Of a DNA stretch of 64,000 nucleotides, positions 25,891-33,943 are shown piece after piece. A model generated the notes under the pieces. It ran no database searches. It worked only from the letters and a program-made list of their open reading frames with translations, and was not told where the DNA came from. How positions within the stretch are numbered: position 1 is the first letter of the stretch; the number at the start of each line of letters is the position of its first letter. The DNA is taken from assembly GCF_900102165.1 (NCBI RefSeq), contig NZ_FNBD01000005.1, positions 248,001 through 312,000 of the forward strand, given 5' to 3'. Position numbers and translations under genes: made by a program. This stretch comes from Cellulophaga baltica (GTDB lineage: Bacteria; Bacteroidota; Bacteroidia; Flavobacteriales; Flavobacteriaceae).

Positions 25891-26560
25891 ATTTGGGCTC
25901 ATTTTTTGCGCTTTATTTATTCTATCACCTAGTATTGCCCAGTCTGATTTTACAGGATACCTACAACCTCAAATTTCAGTAAACCATAAGATTTCTCCTC
26001 TTTATACTACCAATTTTTCGGTGAGTAATCGTACGTATTTCTATAAGGAAGACGCTCTTCAGCTACAAACAAGACAGGTTGATTTTGCTCATTTCTCCGA
26101 TTTAAAAATAGCTACCAATAAAAGTATTGCACTAGGTGTACAATACCGTTTCAGAGCCCCTTTTGAAAAGGAAAAAGAAAATGAATTACGAATTACAGAA
26201 CAGTACAATTACAAATTTAAACCAAACAACATCAGGTATGGCCTTAGGACCCGTATAGAACAACGTATATCTCCTTCCTTAACAACACATAGATTTAGAG
26301 GTAGACTCGCTGCGGATGTGCCGTTAAAAGGTGAAAAACTTGATATTGGCGAACCCTATCTTATTTTTTCTACAGAAAGTTTATTGAGTTTAGCTAGAAC
26401 AAAAAAACCTAGCTACGATCAACGTTTTTCTTCCCAAATTGGTTATAAATTAAATTCTAACACAAAATTACAAGTAGGCTTAGAATACCGTTTAGAAGAT
26501 TACAATAAACAACTAGCCCAGGTATTCTTTCTTAATTCCACCCTAGTATTTACTTTATAA
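25871..26560 (+). CDS. DUF2490 family outer membrane protein
   Basis: About 229 residues: signal peptide (FGLIFCALFILSPSIAQ) and a series of amphipathic beta-strands ending in a C-terminal Phe-Thr-Leu, as in outer-membrane barrels. The pattern of YRFRAPFE, NIRYGLRTRIEQR and LQVGLEYRLEDY agrees with DUF2490. The ATG at 25871 within the end of the preceding gene is chosen because it begins the signal peptide; the frame itself extends further up. Function unknown. Confidence 0.78.
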   Translation: MTTSYIKFGLIFCALFILSPSIAQSDFTGYLQPQISVNHKISPLYTTNFSVSNRTYFYKEDALQLQTRQVDFAHFSDLKIATNKSIALGVQYRFRAPFEKEKENELRITEQYNYKFKPNNIRYGLRTRIEQRISPSLTTHRFRGRLAADVPLKGEKLDIGEPYLIFSTESLLSLARTKKPSYDQRFSSQIGYKLNSNTKLQVGLEYRLEDYNKQLAQVFFLNSTLVFTL

Positions 26561-26576
26561 TCTTCAACGTCTAGTC

Positions 26577-27188
26577 TTATAAAAAAGCTACTAAGCTTAA
26601 CACTTCTTCTCTATCAGGGTACTTATCCTTCAAGCGTATTACACTTTCTCGTGCGCCTTTACAATATAAAGAATCCAATGCGCAAGAACTCAGTAACACC
26701 TGTGTTAATTTATAATTTACAGCAAACTTCTCTGGAAATAACTCCTTGGCCTTTCTATATTGAAAAATGGCATTAGCAACCTTTTGTTGTTGCAACCAAA
26801 TAGCAGCATCACTCATGTAAAAATTATAGTGCTTGAGATTAGTTGCAGTTTCTAATTTTAAATTGTTTGCTTGAATTGCATTTTCATTTGCAAAAAACAT
26901 TGAGGTTACATAAGCAAACAAGAGTAACAATGGCACGAAAACCGCCGTAGATAACAGGATATTTTTTTGTCTGTCTTGCTTTCTATTCTGAAGTACTTGC
27001 TGTCTTGTTTCACGAAACTGCGCTGCACTCATTTTTTTTAACAAAACACTACTTCCTGCTACTTTACTATATTCTTTTTTTGTAGTAGTAAATGTTCGGG
27101 CAGAATTAAACCTATTGGTTTTACGCAATAATTTAATATTAGTACGATACACCTGAGCCATTCCTGCACCACTACCTCCACCAAACAT
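26577..27188 (-). CDS. Hypothetical single-pass membrane protein
   Basis: About 203 residues. A Gly-rich start (MFGGGSGAGMAQVYRTN) and a basic cytoplasmic part are followed by one membrane helix (ILLSTAVFVPLLLLFAYVTSMFF) and a helical C-terminal part with a TPR-like repeat (AIFQYRKAKELFPEKFAVNYKL). A start 9 codons further up exists, but the Gly-rich start seems the natural one. Convergent with DUF2490 and 54 bp from aat. No function assigned. Confidence 0.6.
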   Translation of the reverse strand: MFGGGSGAGMAQVYRTNIKLLRKTNRFNSARTFTTTKKEYSKVAGSSVLLKKMSAAQFRETRQQVLQNRKQDRQKNILLSTAVFVPLLLLFAYVTSMFFANENAIQANNLKLETATNLKHYNFYMSDAAIWLQQQKVANAIFQYRKAKELFPEKFAVNYKLTQVLLSSCALDSLYCKGARESVIRLKDKYPDREEVLSLVAFL

Positions 27189-27242
27189 AAAATTACCTTT
27201 ATATGTTAGTAGCAAATGCCTCTAGAATGTTACATTTTTGAC

Positions 27243-27902
27243 TTACTTCAAAAATTTGATAAAATCTGATCTAGAAATTTCTTCCGCACCCAAACTTTCT
27301 AGATGAGCCGTATAAACTTGGCAGTCTATAAGTTTATACTCTCTAGAAATAAGCTCTTCTGCCAAACTAATAAAAGCAAATTTAGACGCATTACTTACCA
27401 AACTGAACATACTTTCACCACAAAAAACATGGCCTAAATCTATCCCATATAAACCACCCACCAGAGTATCATTTTCCCAAACTTCATAGGAATGAGCTAC
27501 ACCTTCCTCATGGAGCTTCAGGTAGGCTTCTTTCATCTTTTCTGTGATCCAGGTGCCGTCTTGGTCTTTTCTTTCAACCATAGAACAATACGCTAATACT
27601 GTTTTAAAATCTACATTTTTAGTTAAGGTAAATTGGCGATCTTTAATCACCTTACGCATGCTTTTGGAAATTTTTATTTTATGAGGAAACAATACCATTC
27701 GGGGATCTGGACTCCACCACAAAATCAGAGAATCCTCATTAAACCAAGGAAAAATTCCACTATTATAAGCCAATAATAGCCGTTCGGGAGAAAGATCTCC
27801 TCCAACAGCAAGCATACCTTCGTGGTTAGCCTCTGAAACATCAGGAAAAATTAATTCCTCTGAAAGAAAAACCATAGGCTTGTAGTTTAGTTCTTTATTC
27901 AA
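27243..27902 (-). CDS. aat: Leucyl/phenylalanyl-tRNA-protein transferase
   Basis: Adds Leu or Phe from charged tRNA to proteins with N-terminal Arg or Lys, creating an N-degron for ClpS/ClpAP. The 219-residue length is normal. Hallmarks: GGDLSPERLLLAYNSGIFPWF near the N-terminus, WWSPDPRMVLFP, and the GGLYGIDLGHVFCGESMFS core. Monocistronic or paired with the small membrane protein downstream. Confidence 0.95.
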   Translation of the reverse strand: MNKELNYKPMVFLSEELIFPDVSEANHEGMLAVGGDLSPERLLLAYNSGIFPWFNEDSLILWWSPDPRMVLFPHKIKISKSMRKVIKDRQFTLTKNVDFKTVLAYCSMVERKDQDGTWITEKMKEAYLKLHEEGVAHSYEVWENDTLVGGLYGIDLGHVFCGESMFSLVSNASKFAFISLAEELISREYKLIDCQVYTAHLESLGAEEISRSDFIKFLK

Positions 27903-27944
27903 TTTTTTTTGACCTCAAAATACGTCAAAGTCTATAAAAAACAA

Positions 27945-27977
27945 AAGACCTGTTTAGTAAAAAACTAAACAGGTCTT
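27945..27977 (-). terminator. Terminator after the DUF3127 gene
   Basis: AAGACCTGTTTAGT and ACTAAACAGGTCTT form a 14-bp perfect stem around a 5-base loop, followed on the minus strand by a T-rich run. Confidence 0.9.
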
Positions 27978-27997
27978 CTCTTCAATTATGTATTAAT

Positions 27998-28381
27998 TTA
28001 AAAAGGTAAATCGTCGTGATCTTCTTCATTTAAATCATCTGCTGGCTGAAAAGAATCCATTGGTGGTGCTGGAGGTATACCTGCACTGCTATTAGAAGCT
28101 TGTGGCTGAGCACTTTCAATTCTCCAACCCTGAATAGAGTTAAAGTATTTTGTTTCTCCTTGTGGATTAACCCACTCTCTACCACGTAAATTAATTCCAA
28201 TTTTAATAGGCTGTCCAACACTTACACTGTTCAATAAGTCACACTTATCTTGAACAAACTCTACCATAATATGTTGCGGATATTGTTCTTCTGTAGTAAC
28301 GACAATTTCTCTTTTTCTAAATCCGTTATTTCCAAAGGTTTGAGTTTCCCCAACCATTTTCACTTTTCCTTCTACTTCCAT
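27998..28381 (-). CDS. DUF3127 protein, OB-fold-like
   Basis: 127-residue cytoplasmic protein. The first ~90 residues are a five-stranded domain (VKMVGETQTF..KREIVVTTEEQYPQHIMVEF) resembling single-stranded-DNA-binding OB folds, followed by an acidic tail ending DDLNEEDHDDLPF, much like the C-terminal tip of SSB. This supports a nucleic-acid role, but DUF3127 is uncharacterised. The flavin reductase gene lies 7 bp upstream on the same strand. Confidence 0.82.
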   Translation of the reverse strand: MEVEGKVKMVGETQTFGNNGFRKREIVVTTEEQYPQHIMVEFVQDKCDLLNSVSVGQPIKIGINLRGREWVNPQGETKYFNSIQGWRIESAQPQASNSSAGIPPAPPMDSFQPADDLNEEDHDDLPF

Positions 28382-28387
28382 TTTCTC

Positions 28388-29269
28388 TTAATTTGATAAT
28401 AATACTTTCCAAGCGGAAAGTACGTCATTTTTATGTAAATATTCCTGTGCTTTACTATGAATTAATTTTTTATCATCAGCACTAATGATCACTCGCAGCT
28501 CTACATTTGAAGCTAAAAACTCTTGAACTTCTTTTTCTGTAGGTAACATCTCCACATTTCCTAACATCCCTAAATCATTCCCCGTTAATACGGTACTAGA
28601 ACGAATTTCCGCAGGTATGGCATCAATCCCTATTCCCAATGAAGACAATGGCTTAGGCACCTCAAACAAACCCTCATTTGCTCTGCTGTACCAATTACCT
28701 CCCATTCTAGCTACAAGATCTATTTTTCGCTGATCAATACTTCCATTTTCGTCTAAAATTGCCTTATCCACATGAACTTTAACAACTTCAGAAAAAATTA
28801 AATTCCCTGCCCCTCCATTTTCACCTAAGGCCTCTACTTTAATAACCTTGCATTCAAATTGAACAGGAGATTCGGCTACTCTAAATGGCGCAACTACTTC
28901 GGAAGCTAACATGGTTAGCCCTGCTTTTTTAAATTCATTTTCTCCTTCTGGATATTCTGTACTAGAAAGAGACATTTGTTGTACCATATCAAAATTCACC
29001 ACATTGATAACCACTTCTTTGGTCTTCAAGCAATTCTCTAAAGTATGTTTCGTGGTATTATCACGAACTCTACGTGCAGGAGAAAAAATTAATATCGGCG
29101 GATTAGCACTAAACACATTAAAAAAACTAAATGGCGATAAATTAGGTCTTCCATTCTCATCCAATGTACTCGCAAAGGCAATGGGTCTAGGGCCTACAGC
29201 CCCTAACAAATAGCCATGTAATTTTGCAGTGGTAACCTCATCCGGAAGTATAGAAATCATTTCTCGCAT
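28388..29269 (-). CDS. Flavin reductase-like FMN-binding protein
   Basis: About 293 residues with a split-barrel FMN-binding domain in the first ~200 (GAVGPRPIAFASTLDENGRPNLSPFSFFNVFSANPP pattern, here spread over residues ~25-65). Members reduce flavins with NAD(P)H or act as related oxidoreductases. The C-terminal ~90 residues form an extra helical region seen in Bacteroidota members. An upstream in-frame ATG at 29287 adds six residues; 29269 is preferred. Confidence 0.85.
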   Translation of the reverse strand: MREMISILPDEVTTAKLHGYLLGAVGPRPIAFASTLDENGRPNLSPFSFFNVFSANPPILIFSPARRVRDNTTKHTLENCLKTKEVVINVVNFDMVQQMSLSSTEYPEGENEFKKAGLTMLASEVVAPFRVAESPVQFECKVIKVEALGENGGAGNLIFSEVVKVHVDKAILDENGSIDQRKIDLVARMGGNWYSRANEGLFEVPKPLSSLGIGIDAIPAEIRSSTVLTGNDLGMLGNVEMLPTEKEVQEFLASNVELRVIISADDKKLIHSKAQEYLHKNDVLSAWKVLLSN

Positions 29270-29384
29270 AGTCGTGCAAAAATACATAAAATAGGTTCAA
29301 AAATGAAAATAACAACTTATCAAATAGATAGAATAATTTTTCACATTTTACGTTATATTGTGAGCACTATAAGCAATTGTTTGA

Positions 29385-30533
29385 ATGAACTTCAGTCCTG
29401 AAAAGAAAACTATAACAATAATCTTACAAATAACCTCTTTTGTTATTGTAAGTCTAATTCTTTGGAATACAAATAGTTTCTTTAAAAAATTTAAAGAAGA
29501 AGAACGCAACAAGGTAGAAATCTGGGCCAGCGCCTTAGTAGAACTACAAGCATTACCCGCAGATGCAGACCCCGGAAATTTACCCTTAAAAATATTTCAA
29601 AATAACACGACCACACCAATGATTTTGGTGAATAGAGATGGCGCTATAAAAGTGAGTAATATGCCAAAAGAAATTGCAGCAGACACCTCCTTCATTCAGA
29701 AAAAAATAAAAAAATTTGAAGGTGAAAACACGCCTATAAAAATAGATTATAAAGGTGAAGAATTAGCCACCTTATACTATGGCAATTCTGATGTATTAAA
29801 CAAGTTAAAATATTACCCTATAGCCCTTCTTCTAATTATATTTCTTTTTGGAGCCGTAATTTATTTCTTTTTCAAAACCAATAAATCATCTGAGCAAAAT
29901 AAACTTTGGGCAGGTATGGCGAAAGAAACAGCACATCAGATAGGCACACCCTTAACCTCGTTACTCGGGTGGAACGAACTCTTGAAAGCAGAAAATATAA
30001 ATCCGAATATTACGGAAGAAATAGAAAAGGATATTTCTAGGCTAGAAACAATTACGGAACGATTCTCTAAAATAGGTTCCCTTCCAATTTTAGCAGAGCA
30101 GGATATTGTTACGGAAACAAAAAATGCTTTTGATTACCTAAAACTAAGAAGCTCTAAATTGATTCATTTTTCATTTAACAGCAAAGCAGATTACCTCCCA
30201 GTACTTTTAAATAAATCATTATTTCAATGGACGATTGAAAATTTGGTTAAAAACGGGATCGATGCGATGCGTGGCAAAGGCAGTATTAGTGTTGAAATTT
30301 TAAAGGAAGGCAATCATGCCGTAATTTTAGTGTCTGATACGGGACACGGAATTTTGAAAAGAGATTTTAACACCATATTCAACCCTGGATTTACTTCTAA
30401 AAAAAGAGGCTGGGGCTTAGGCTTATCATTAGTAAAACGCATTGTAGAAGAATACCACAAAGGAAAAATAAAAGTACTTACCTCTAGCAAAGAGGGTACC
30501 GTAATGAAAATTACTTTTAAATTAAATTCGTAA
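29385..30533 (+). CDS. Sensor histidine kinase
   Basis: 382-residue membrane kinase with an N-terminal helix (about 10-30), a ~110-residue extracytoplasmic domain, a second helix (about 145-165), and a cytoplasmic transmitter. The phospho-acceptor is His184 in AKETAHQIGTPLTS. The ATP-binding domain shows NLVKNGIDAM (N box), SDTGHGI (G1) and GWGLGLSLVKRI (G2). No response regulator is adjacent, so it is an orphan here. The gene that follows 3 bp later encodes a small zinc-ribbon membrane protein, probably co-transcribed. Confidence 0.9.
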   Translation: MNFSPEKKTITIILQITSFVIVSLILWNTNSFFKKFKEEERNKVEIWASALVELQALPADADPGNLPLKIFQNNTTTPMILVNRDGAIKVSNMPKEIAADTSFIQKKIKKFEGENTPIKIDYKGEELATLYYGNSDVLNKLKYYPIALLLIIFLFGAVIYFFFKTNKSSEQNKLWAGMAKETAHQIGTPLTSLLGWNELLKAENINPNITEEIEKDISRLETITERFSKIGSLPILAEQDIVTETKNAFDYLKLRSSKLIHFSFNSKADYLPVLLNKSLFQWTIENLVKNGIDAMRGKGSISVEILKEGNHAVILVSDTGHGILKRDFNTIFNPGFTSKKRGWGLGLSLVKRIVEEYHKGKIKVLTSSKEGTVMKITFKLNS

Positions 30534-30536
30534 GCT

Positions 30537-30893
30537 ATGGCAGAGATAAAATTAGAAGTTATAAAAGAAGCAGCATTAACAAACAATTGTCCTGAATGTT
30601 TTAATCAAGGCTTAAAATTGTCTTTTTTTCAAAAGCATTCTTATGGAAAATTTATTCACAAAACCACCAATGAAGTAACTTCTGAATTGGAATGTAAAAA
30701 ATGTGGTACCAAAATATACCCTGTAACTTGGACCCCTGATATAGAACGCGTTTTTGAATATTACCAAAAAATGGCAATTCCACAAAAGAGCGCCATAAAA
30801 TTCACGGGACTATTTTATATTATAGCCTTAGTATTAATTGCCATTGTTGGTATTGGAGTATACTTTTTACTACAAGGTAGTTTCCTTCAGTAA
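30537..30893 (+). CDS. Zinc-ribbon single-pass membrane protein
   Basis: 118 residues. An N-terminal treble CxxC pair (NCPECFNQG at about 18-24 and ECKKCGTK at about 54-58) suggests a zinc ribbon; a C-terminal membrane helix follows (FYIIALVLIAIVGIGVYFLL). No enzyme function is evident. Tightly linked to the histidine kinase upstream. Confidence 0.65.
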   Translation: MAEIKLEVIKEAALTNNCPECFNQGLKLSFFQKHSYGKFIHKTTNEVTSELECKKCGTKIYPVTWTPDIERVFEYYQKMAIPQKSAIKFTGLFYIIALVLIAIVGIGVYFLLQGSFLQ

Positions 30894-30924
30894 AAACTAA
30901 ACCAGTATCTAATAATGGAAGTGA

Positions 30925-31317
30925 TTAAGCTAATTCAGCTTTTATTTTTTCGGCAATTGCTATAAACTCTTCTTCTGAGAATTTCACTTTATGCTGAAAA
31001 GTAGCATCTTTCATTTCATTAAGCGGAATTAAATGCACGTGAACATGTGGCACTTCTAAACCAATAACGGTCATACCTACACGCTTACAATCAATAGCAC
31101 TTTCAAGAGCCTGCCCAACTTTTTTAGAGAAAGCCATTAAGCCCATATAGGTAGCATCATCCAGATCCATGATCTTATTTACCTCTTTCTTAGGGATACA
31201 CAAGGTATGCCCCTTTGCATTTGGATTGATATCTAGGAAGGCAAAAAAATCTTCGTTTTCTGCTATTTTATAACAAGGAATTTCCCCATTGATAATTTTT
31301 GTAAAGATACTAGCCAC
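30925..31317 (-). CDS. HIT family hydrolase
   Basis: 130-residue histidine-triad nucleotide-binding protein; the triad motif HVHVHL is at residues 91-96. Family members hydrolyse adenosine 5'-phosphoramidates or related dinucleotides in the cytosol. The N-terminal segment IFTKIINGEIPCYKI is characteristic. Probably transcribed with the BLUF gene 14 bp upstream. Confidence 0.92.
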   Translation of the reverse strand: MASIFTKIINGEIPCYKIAENEDFFAFLDINPNAKGHTLCIPKKEVNKIMDLDDATYMGLMAFSKKVGQALESAIDCKRVGMTVIGLEVPHVHVHLIPLNEMKDATFQHKVKFSEEEFIAIAEKIKAELA

Positions 31318-31330
31318 GGTAGTGTATGAT

Positions 31331-31765
31331 TTAAATAATTGAAGGATTTATTATTAGCTTATTAATGCCACTCCAGAACATTTTTAGTGTAGTGGTGGGC
31401 TTTTCTATAAACTCTGAAAGTAAAAGTAAATTATTGGCATAGCTCTTAACTTCTGCATCTTCACCAGAGCTAGCATTTATATCTGCAAATGCCATATTCC
31501 AATCTGGAAAAAATCGTTGATCTTTTCGTCCTTCATATAGTACATGTACATTTAGATGCCTATCATCTTTCGAAATTTTAGAAAACACCTCTTTAACATG
31601 TGTTTCTTTTCCTTCTAAAATTTGAATAAAATGGTTGTTATAAAAAACCAAACATCCGGTGATGTTATGAAGTTCATTGGTTTTAATAGCAATATCCCTA
31701 ATCGCTAAAATATCTGCTTTAGTAAGCTCTGAAATTGCCACCGATTTATATGTTAACTCAAACAT
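31331..31765 (-). CDS. BLUF-domain blue-light sensor
   Basis: 144-residue stand-alone BLUF protein that would bind FAD and sense blue light. Residues forming the flavin hydrogen-bond network are in the expected places: Tyr6 (LTYKS), Asn30, Gln48 (HFIQILEG) and Trp89 (PDWNMAF). A C-terminal helical region of ~45 residues is typical of short BLUFs, which signal through partners. No effector domain is fused. Lies between greA and a HIT gene. Confidence 0.9.
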   Translation of the reverse strand: MFELTYKSVAISELTKADILAIRDIAIKTNELHNITGCLVFYNNHFIQILEGKETHVKEVFSKISKDDRHLNVHVLYEGRKDQRFFPDWNMAFADINASSGEDAEVKSYANNLLLLSEFIEKPTTTLKMFWSGINKLIINPSII

Positions 31766-31838
31766 TAGACTTGTACATTTATCAATTTACAATGCGTTTG
31801 AAAACCGATTTTAATTCAATTTATTAAAATTTTGTCAA

Positions 31839-32315
31839 TTATGACCTAGTGATTTCTAAAATTTCCAATTTTAAAACACCGTTAGGAATTGTTATTTCCG
31901 CAGATTCCCCCACTTTTTTACCTAATAAACCTTTCCCAATTGGAGAGTTTACAGATATTTTTCCTGTCTTTAAATCAGCCTCACTTTCAGCAACCAATGT
32001 GTATTTCATCTCCATACCATTATTTTGATTTTTCAACTTCACTGTTGATAGTACCAAAACTTTAGAAGTGTCTAATTGAGATTCATCTATTAAACGCGCA
32101 TTGGCATACGTTTCTTCAAGCTTAGAAATTCTAAGCTCCAACAAACCTTGTGCTTCTTTTGCTGCATCATATTCTGCATTCTCAGATAAATCACCTTTAT
32201 CTCGAGCTTCTGCTATATCCCTTGATGCCTTCGGACGTTCTATATCTTTTAGCTGATTAAGTTCGTCTCTCAACTTTTTTAATCCTTCTGGTGTATAATA
32301 TGATTTGTTACTCAT
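31839..32315 (-). CDS. greA: Transcription elongation factor GreA
   Basis: 158-residue factor that rescues backtracked RNA polymerase by stimulating transcript cleavage. The N-terminal coiled coil carries the acidic tip DLSENAEYDAAKEAQ with the Asp/Glu pair needed for Mg coordination, and the C-terminal FKBP-like domain has NSPIGKGLLGKKVGE. The leader of the mRNA has a stem-loop followed by T-rich sequence (see 32338-32365). Confidence 0.96.
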   Translation of the reverse strand: MSNKSYYTPEGLKKLRDELNQLKDIERPKASRDIAEARDKGDLSENAEYDAAKEAQGLLELRISKLEETYANARLIDESQLDTSKVLVLSTVKLKNQNNGMEMKYTLVAESEADLKTGKISVNSPIGKGLLGKKVGESAEITIPNGVLKLEILEITRS

Positions 32316-32337
32316 AACTAAGCGTTTTATAAAATAA

Positions 32338-32365
32338 GAAAATCCTCTTTTTTATAGAGGATTTA
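32338..32365 (-). other. greA: Stem-loop in greA leader, possible attenuator
   Basis: AATCCTCT and AGAGGATT form a stem around a T/A loop. On the minus strand it is followed by TTTTCTTATTTTAT, 20-25 bp before the greA ATG. It begins just after a TATATTTG box (32369-32376), so it would be the very 5' end of greA mRNA. Confidence 0.55.
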
Positions 32366-32368
32366 AGA

Positions 32369-32376
32369 CAAATATA
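32369..32376 (-). promoter_or_regulatory. greA: Candidate -7 box of greA
   Basis: TATATTTG on the minus strand is an exact TAnnTTTG match, about 54 bp before the greA ATG. The -33 element is unclear. Confidence 0.5.
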
Positions 32377-32426
32377 CATTTTTTTTGTTCAACTTTGTTT
32401 CTGTATTCTTAAAATACAAGTATGTT

Positions 32427-32876
32427 ATGCAAAGAATTTTAGCTTTTTTTTTATTGATATTACTATTTGCTTGTGACACGGATACCTCCGACAGAAATCC
32501 CTATTTACAAGAGATAGGATTTAGATTTGATATTAACACTAATTTACCATTATACAGTGATTTAACCAATGAAGGAAGCGCCATTTATATTGGTAATTCT
32601 CAGGCAGGAACAAGAGGTATTTTTGTAATCAAAACCTTATCTGCTTTTGCTGGCTACAGAGCTTTTGAGGCTAGCTGCCCTAACCATACCCCAAGCAATT
32701 GCTCCACAATGACCTTAGATACCAGCAGAAACTCTGTTACTTGTGAATGTGACGAGTACAATTACAGTTTATTTACTGGTCAATTATTAACGAAACTTGA
32801 TGATGATCAAAGATTCTACAATATGTTAGAGTATCGTGTTTCTGCAGGAAATGGCGTAATCTCCGTTACTAATTAA
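32427..32876 (+). CDS. Rieske-like lipoprotein with atypical ligands
   Basis: About 149 residues with a lipoprotein signal peptide (LLILLFACDTD, lipidated Cys near 16). The mature part has the order of a Rieske fold, with SCPNHTPSNCSTMTLD, then NSVTCECDEYNYSLFTGQLL. A canonical Rieske centre needs CxH and CxxH; here the first element reads CPNH and the second CECD, so one His ligand is missing and a [2Fe-2S] cluster is doubtful. The Cys residues may form disulphides. The frame extends upstream, but the signal peptide fixes the start. Confidence 0.65.
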   Translation: MQRILAFFLLILLFACDTDTSDRNPYLQEIGFRFDINTNLPLYSDLTNEGSAIYIGNSQAGTRGIFVIKTLSAFAGYRAFEASCPNHTPSNCSTMTLDTSRNSVTCECDEYNYSLFTGQLLTKLDDDQRFYNMLEYRVSAGNGVISVTN

Positions 32877-32879
32877 GTT

Positions 32880-33854
32880 TTATTTTAATATTTTGCTCAT
32901 AACCCAACTCGTATGCAAAGCCGTATCTCCTGTTGACGGATGCGGGATACCATCAATTAAATCTGCTTTTAAGTTCGCTACATGGTATTGCTGTACGTGT
33001 TTTGGATTTTCGATAAACAGCTCCTCTATACCATCTACATTTTCTAAAATAACAGCCTCTTCTTTAAATACAGAAAAATGTATCGTCCCTTTTGATCCTG
33101 TCAGCGCTACACTATCCACTCTTTTAAAAGCACCAAAATTCCAACTTCCAGTACCTGTTACACCATTCTCATGCATCCAAGTTGCTGTAATGGCATCCTT
33201 AGCAGAATACAGCTTTTGTTGATTATGACTGATTCCCAAGACCTCTTTAAAATTTCCTAATAAATACGCAAACAAGTCCAAACCATGACTAGCCAAATCA
33301 TCAAAATAACCTCCAGGAGCAATTTTAGCATCAGTTCGCCAATTGTACGTTCTACTTAAATCTATATCATTCGCAGGCTTAGAGAAACTCCAGTTGATAT
33401 GCCTAATTTCTCCAATTTTACCTTCTTTCAACCACTTTTCAACCTGCAAAAAACGCGGCAATGAACGCCTGTAGTACGCTACAAATAGCGGTACATTTTT
33501 AGCCTTAAAGGCCTTCACTATTGCTACCCCATCTTCATAACTTGGCGCTAAAGGTTTTTCTATACAACAAGGTTTGCCTGCTTTGGCCACCATTAAACCA
33601 TATAATTTATGTGTATCTGGTGGTGTTGCGATATAAATAGCATCAATCTCTGGATTATTGATGATGTTGTCTACGTCCTTATAAAAATGGGGCACTCCAT
33701 GTCTTTTGGCGTAATCTTCTGCTTTCTGTAAGTCTCTTCGCATTACAGCATCTAAACTAAAACCCGAGGTTAACTGATAAGGTGGACCACTTTTTACTTC
33801 GGTTACTGCTCCACAACCAATTATTCCCCATCGCAATTTTTGAATGCCTATCAT
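32880..33854 (-). CDS. Gfo/Idh/MocA family oxidoreductase
   Basis: 324-residue NAD(P)-dependent dehydrogenase. N-terminal Rossmann motif WGIIGCGAVTEV, the family motif CIEKPLAPS around residue 97, and the C-terminal alpha/beta domain with GGYFDDLASHGLDLF. Substrates of this family are sugars, inositols or related polyols; this one cannot be specified. Isolated, convergent with the Rieske-like gene. Confidence 0.9.
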   Translation of the reverse strand: MIGIQKLRWGIIGCGAVTEVKSGPPYQLTSGFSLDAVMRRDLQKAEDYAKRHGVPHFYKDVDNIINNPEIDAIYIATPPDTHKLYGLMVAKAGKPCCIEKPLAPSYEDGVAIVKAFKAKNVPLFVAYYRRSLPRFLQVEKWLKEGKIGEIRHINWSFSKPANDIDLSRTYNWRTDAKIAPGGYFDDLASHGLDLFAYLLGNFKEVLGISHNQQKLYSAKDAITATWMHENGVTGTGSWNFGAFKRVDSVALTGSKGTIHFSVFKEEAVILENVDGIEELFIENPKHVQQYHVANLKADLIDGIPHPSTGDTALHTSWVMSKILK

Positions 33855-33891
33855 TTATTAAAATTTTAGACTAAAATAAGAAATAAAAAAA

Positions 33892-33914
33892 GGGATTTCT
33901 AAAAAAGAAATCCC
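33892..33914 (-). terminator. Terminator of the TPP-regulated receptor
   Basis: GGGATTTCT (33892-33900) pairs with AGAAATCCC (33906-33914) around a 5-A loop; a long T run follows on the minus strand. Confidence 0.88.
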
Positions 33915-33943
33915 CCGTTACTTATAAATACTCGTAAGTGCCT

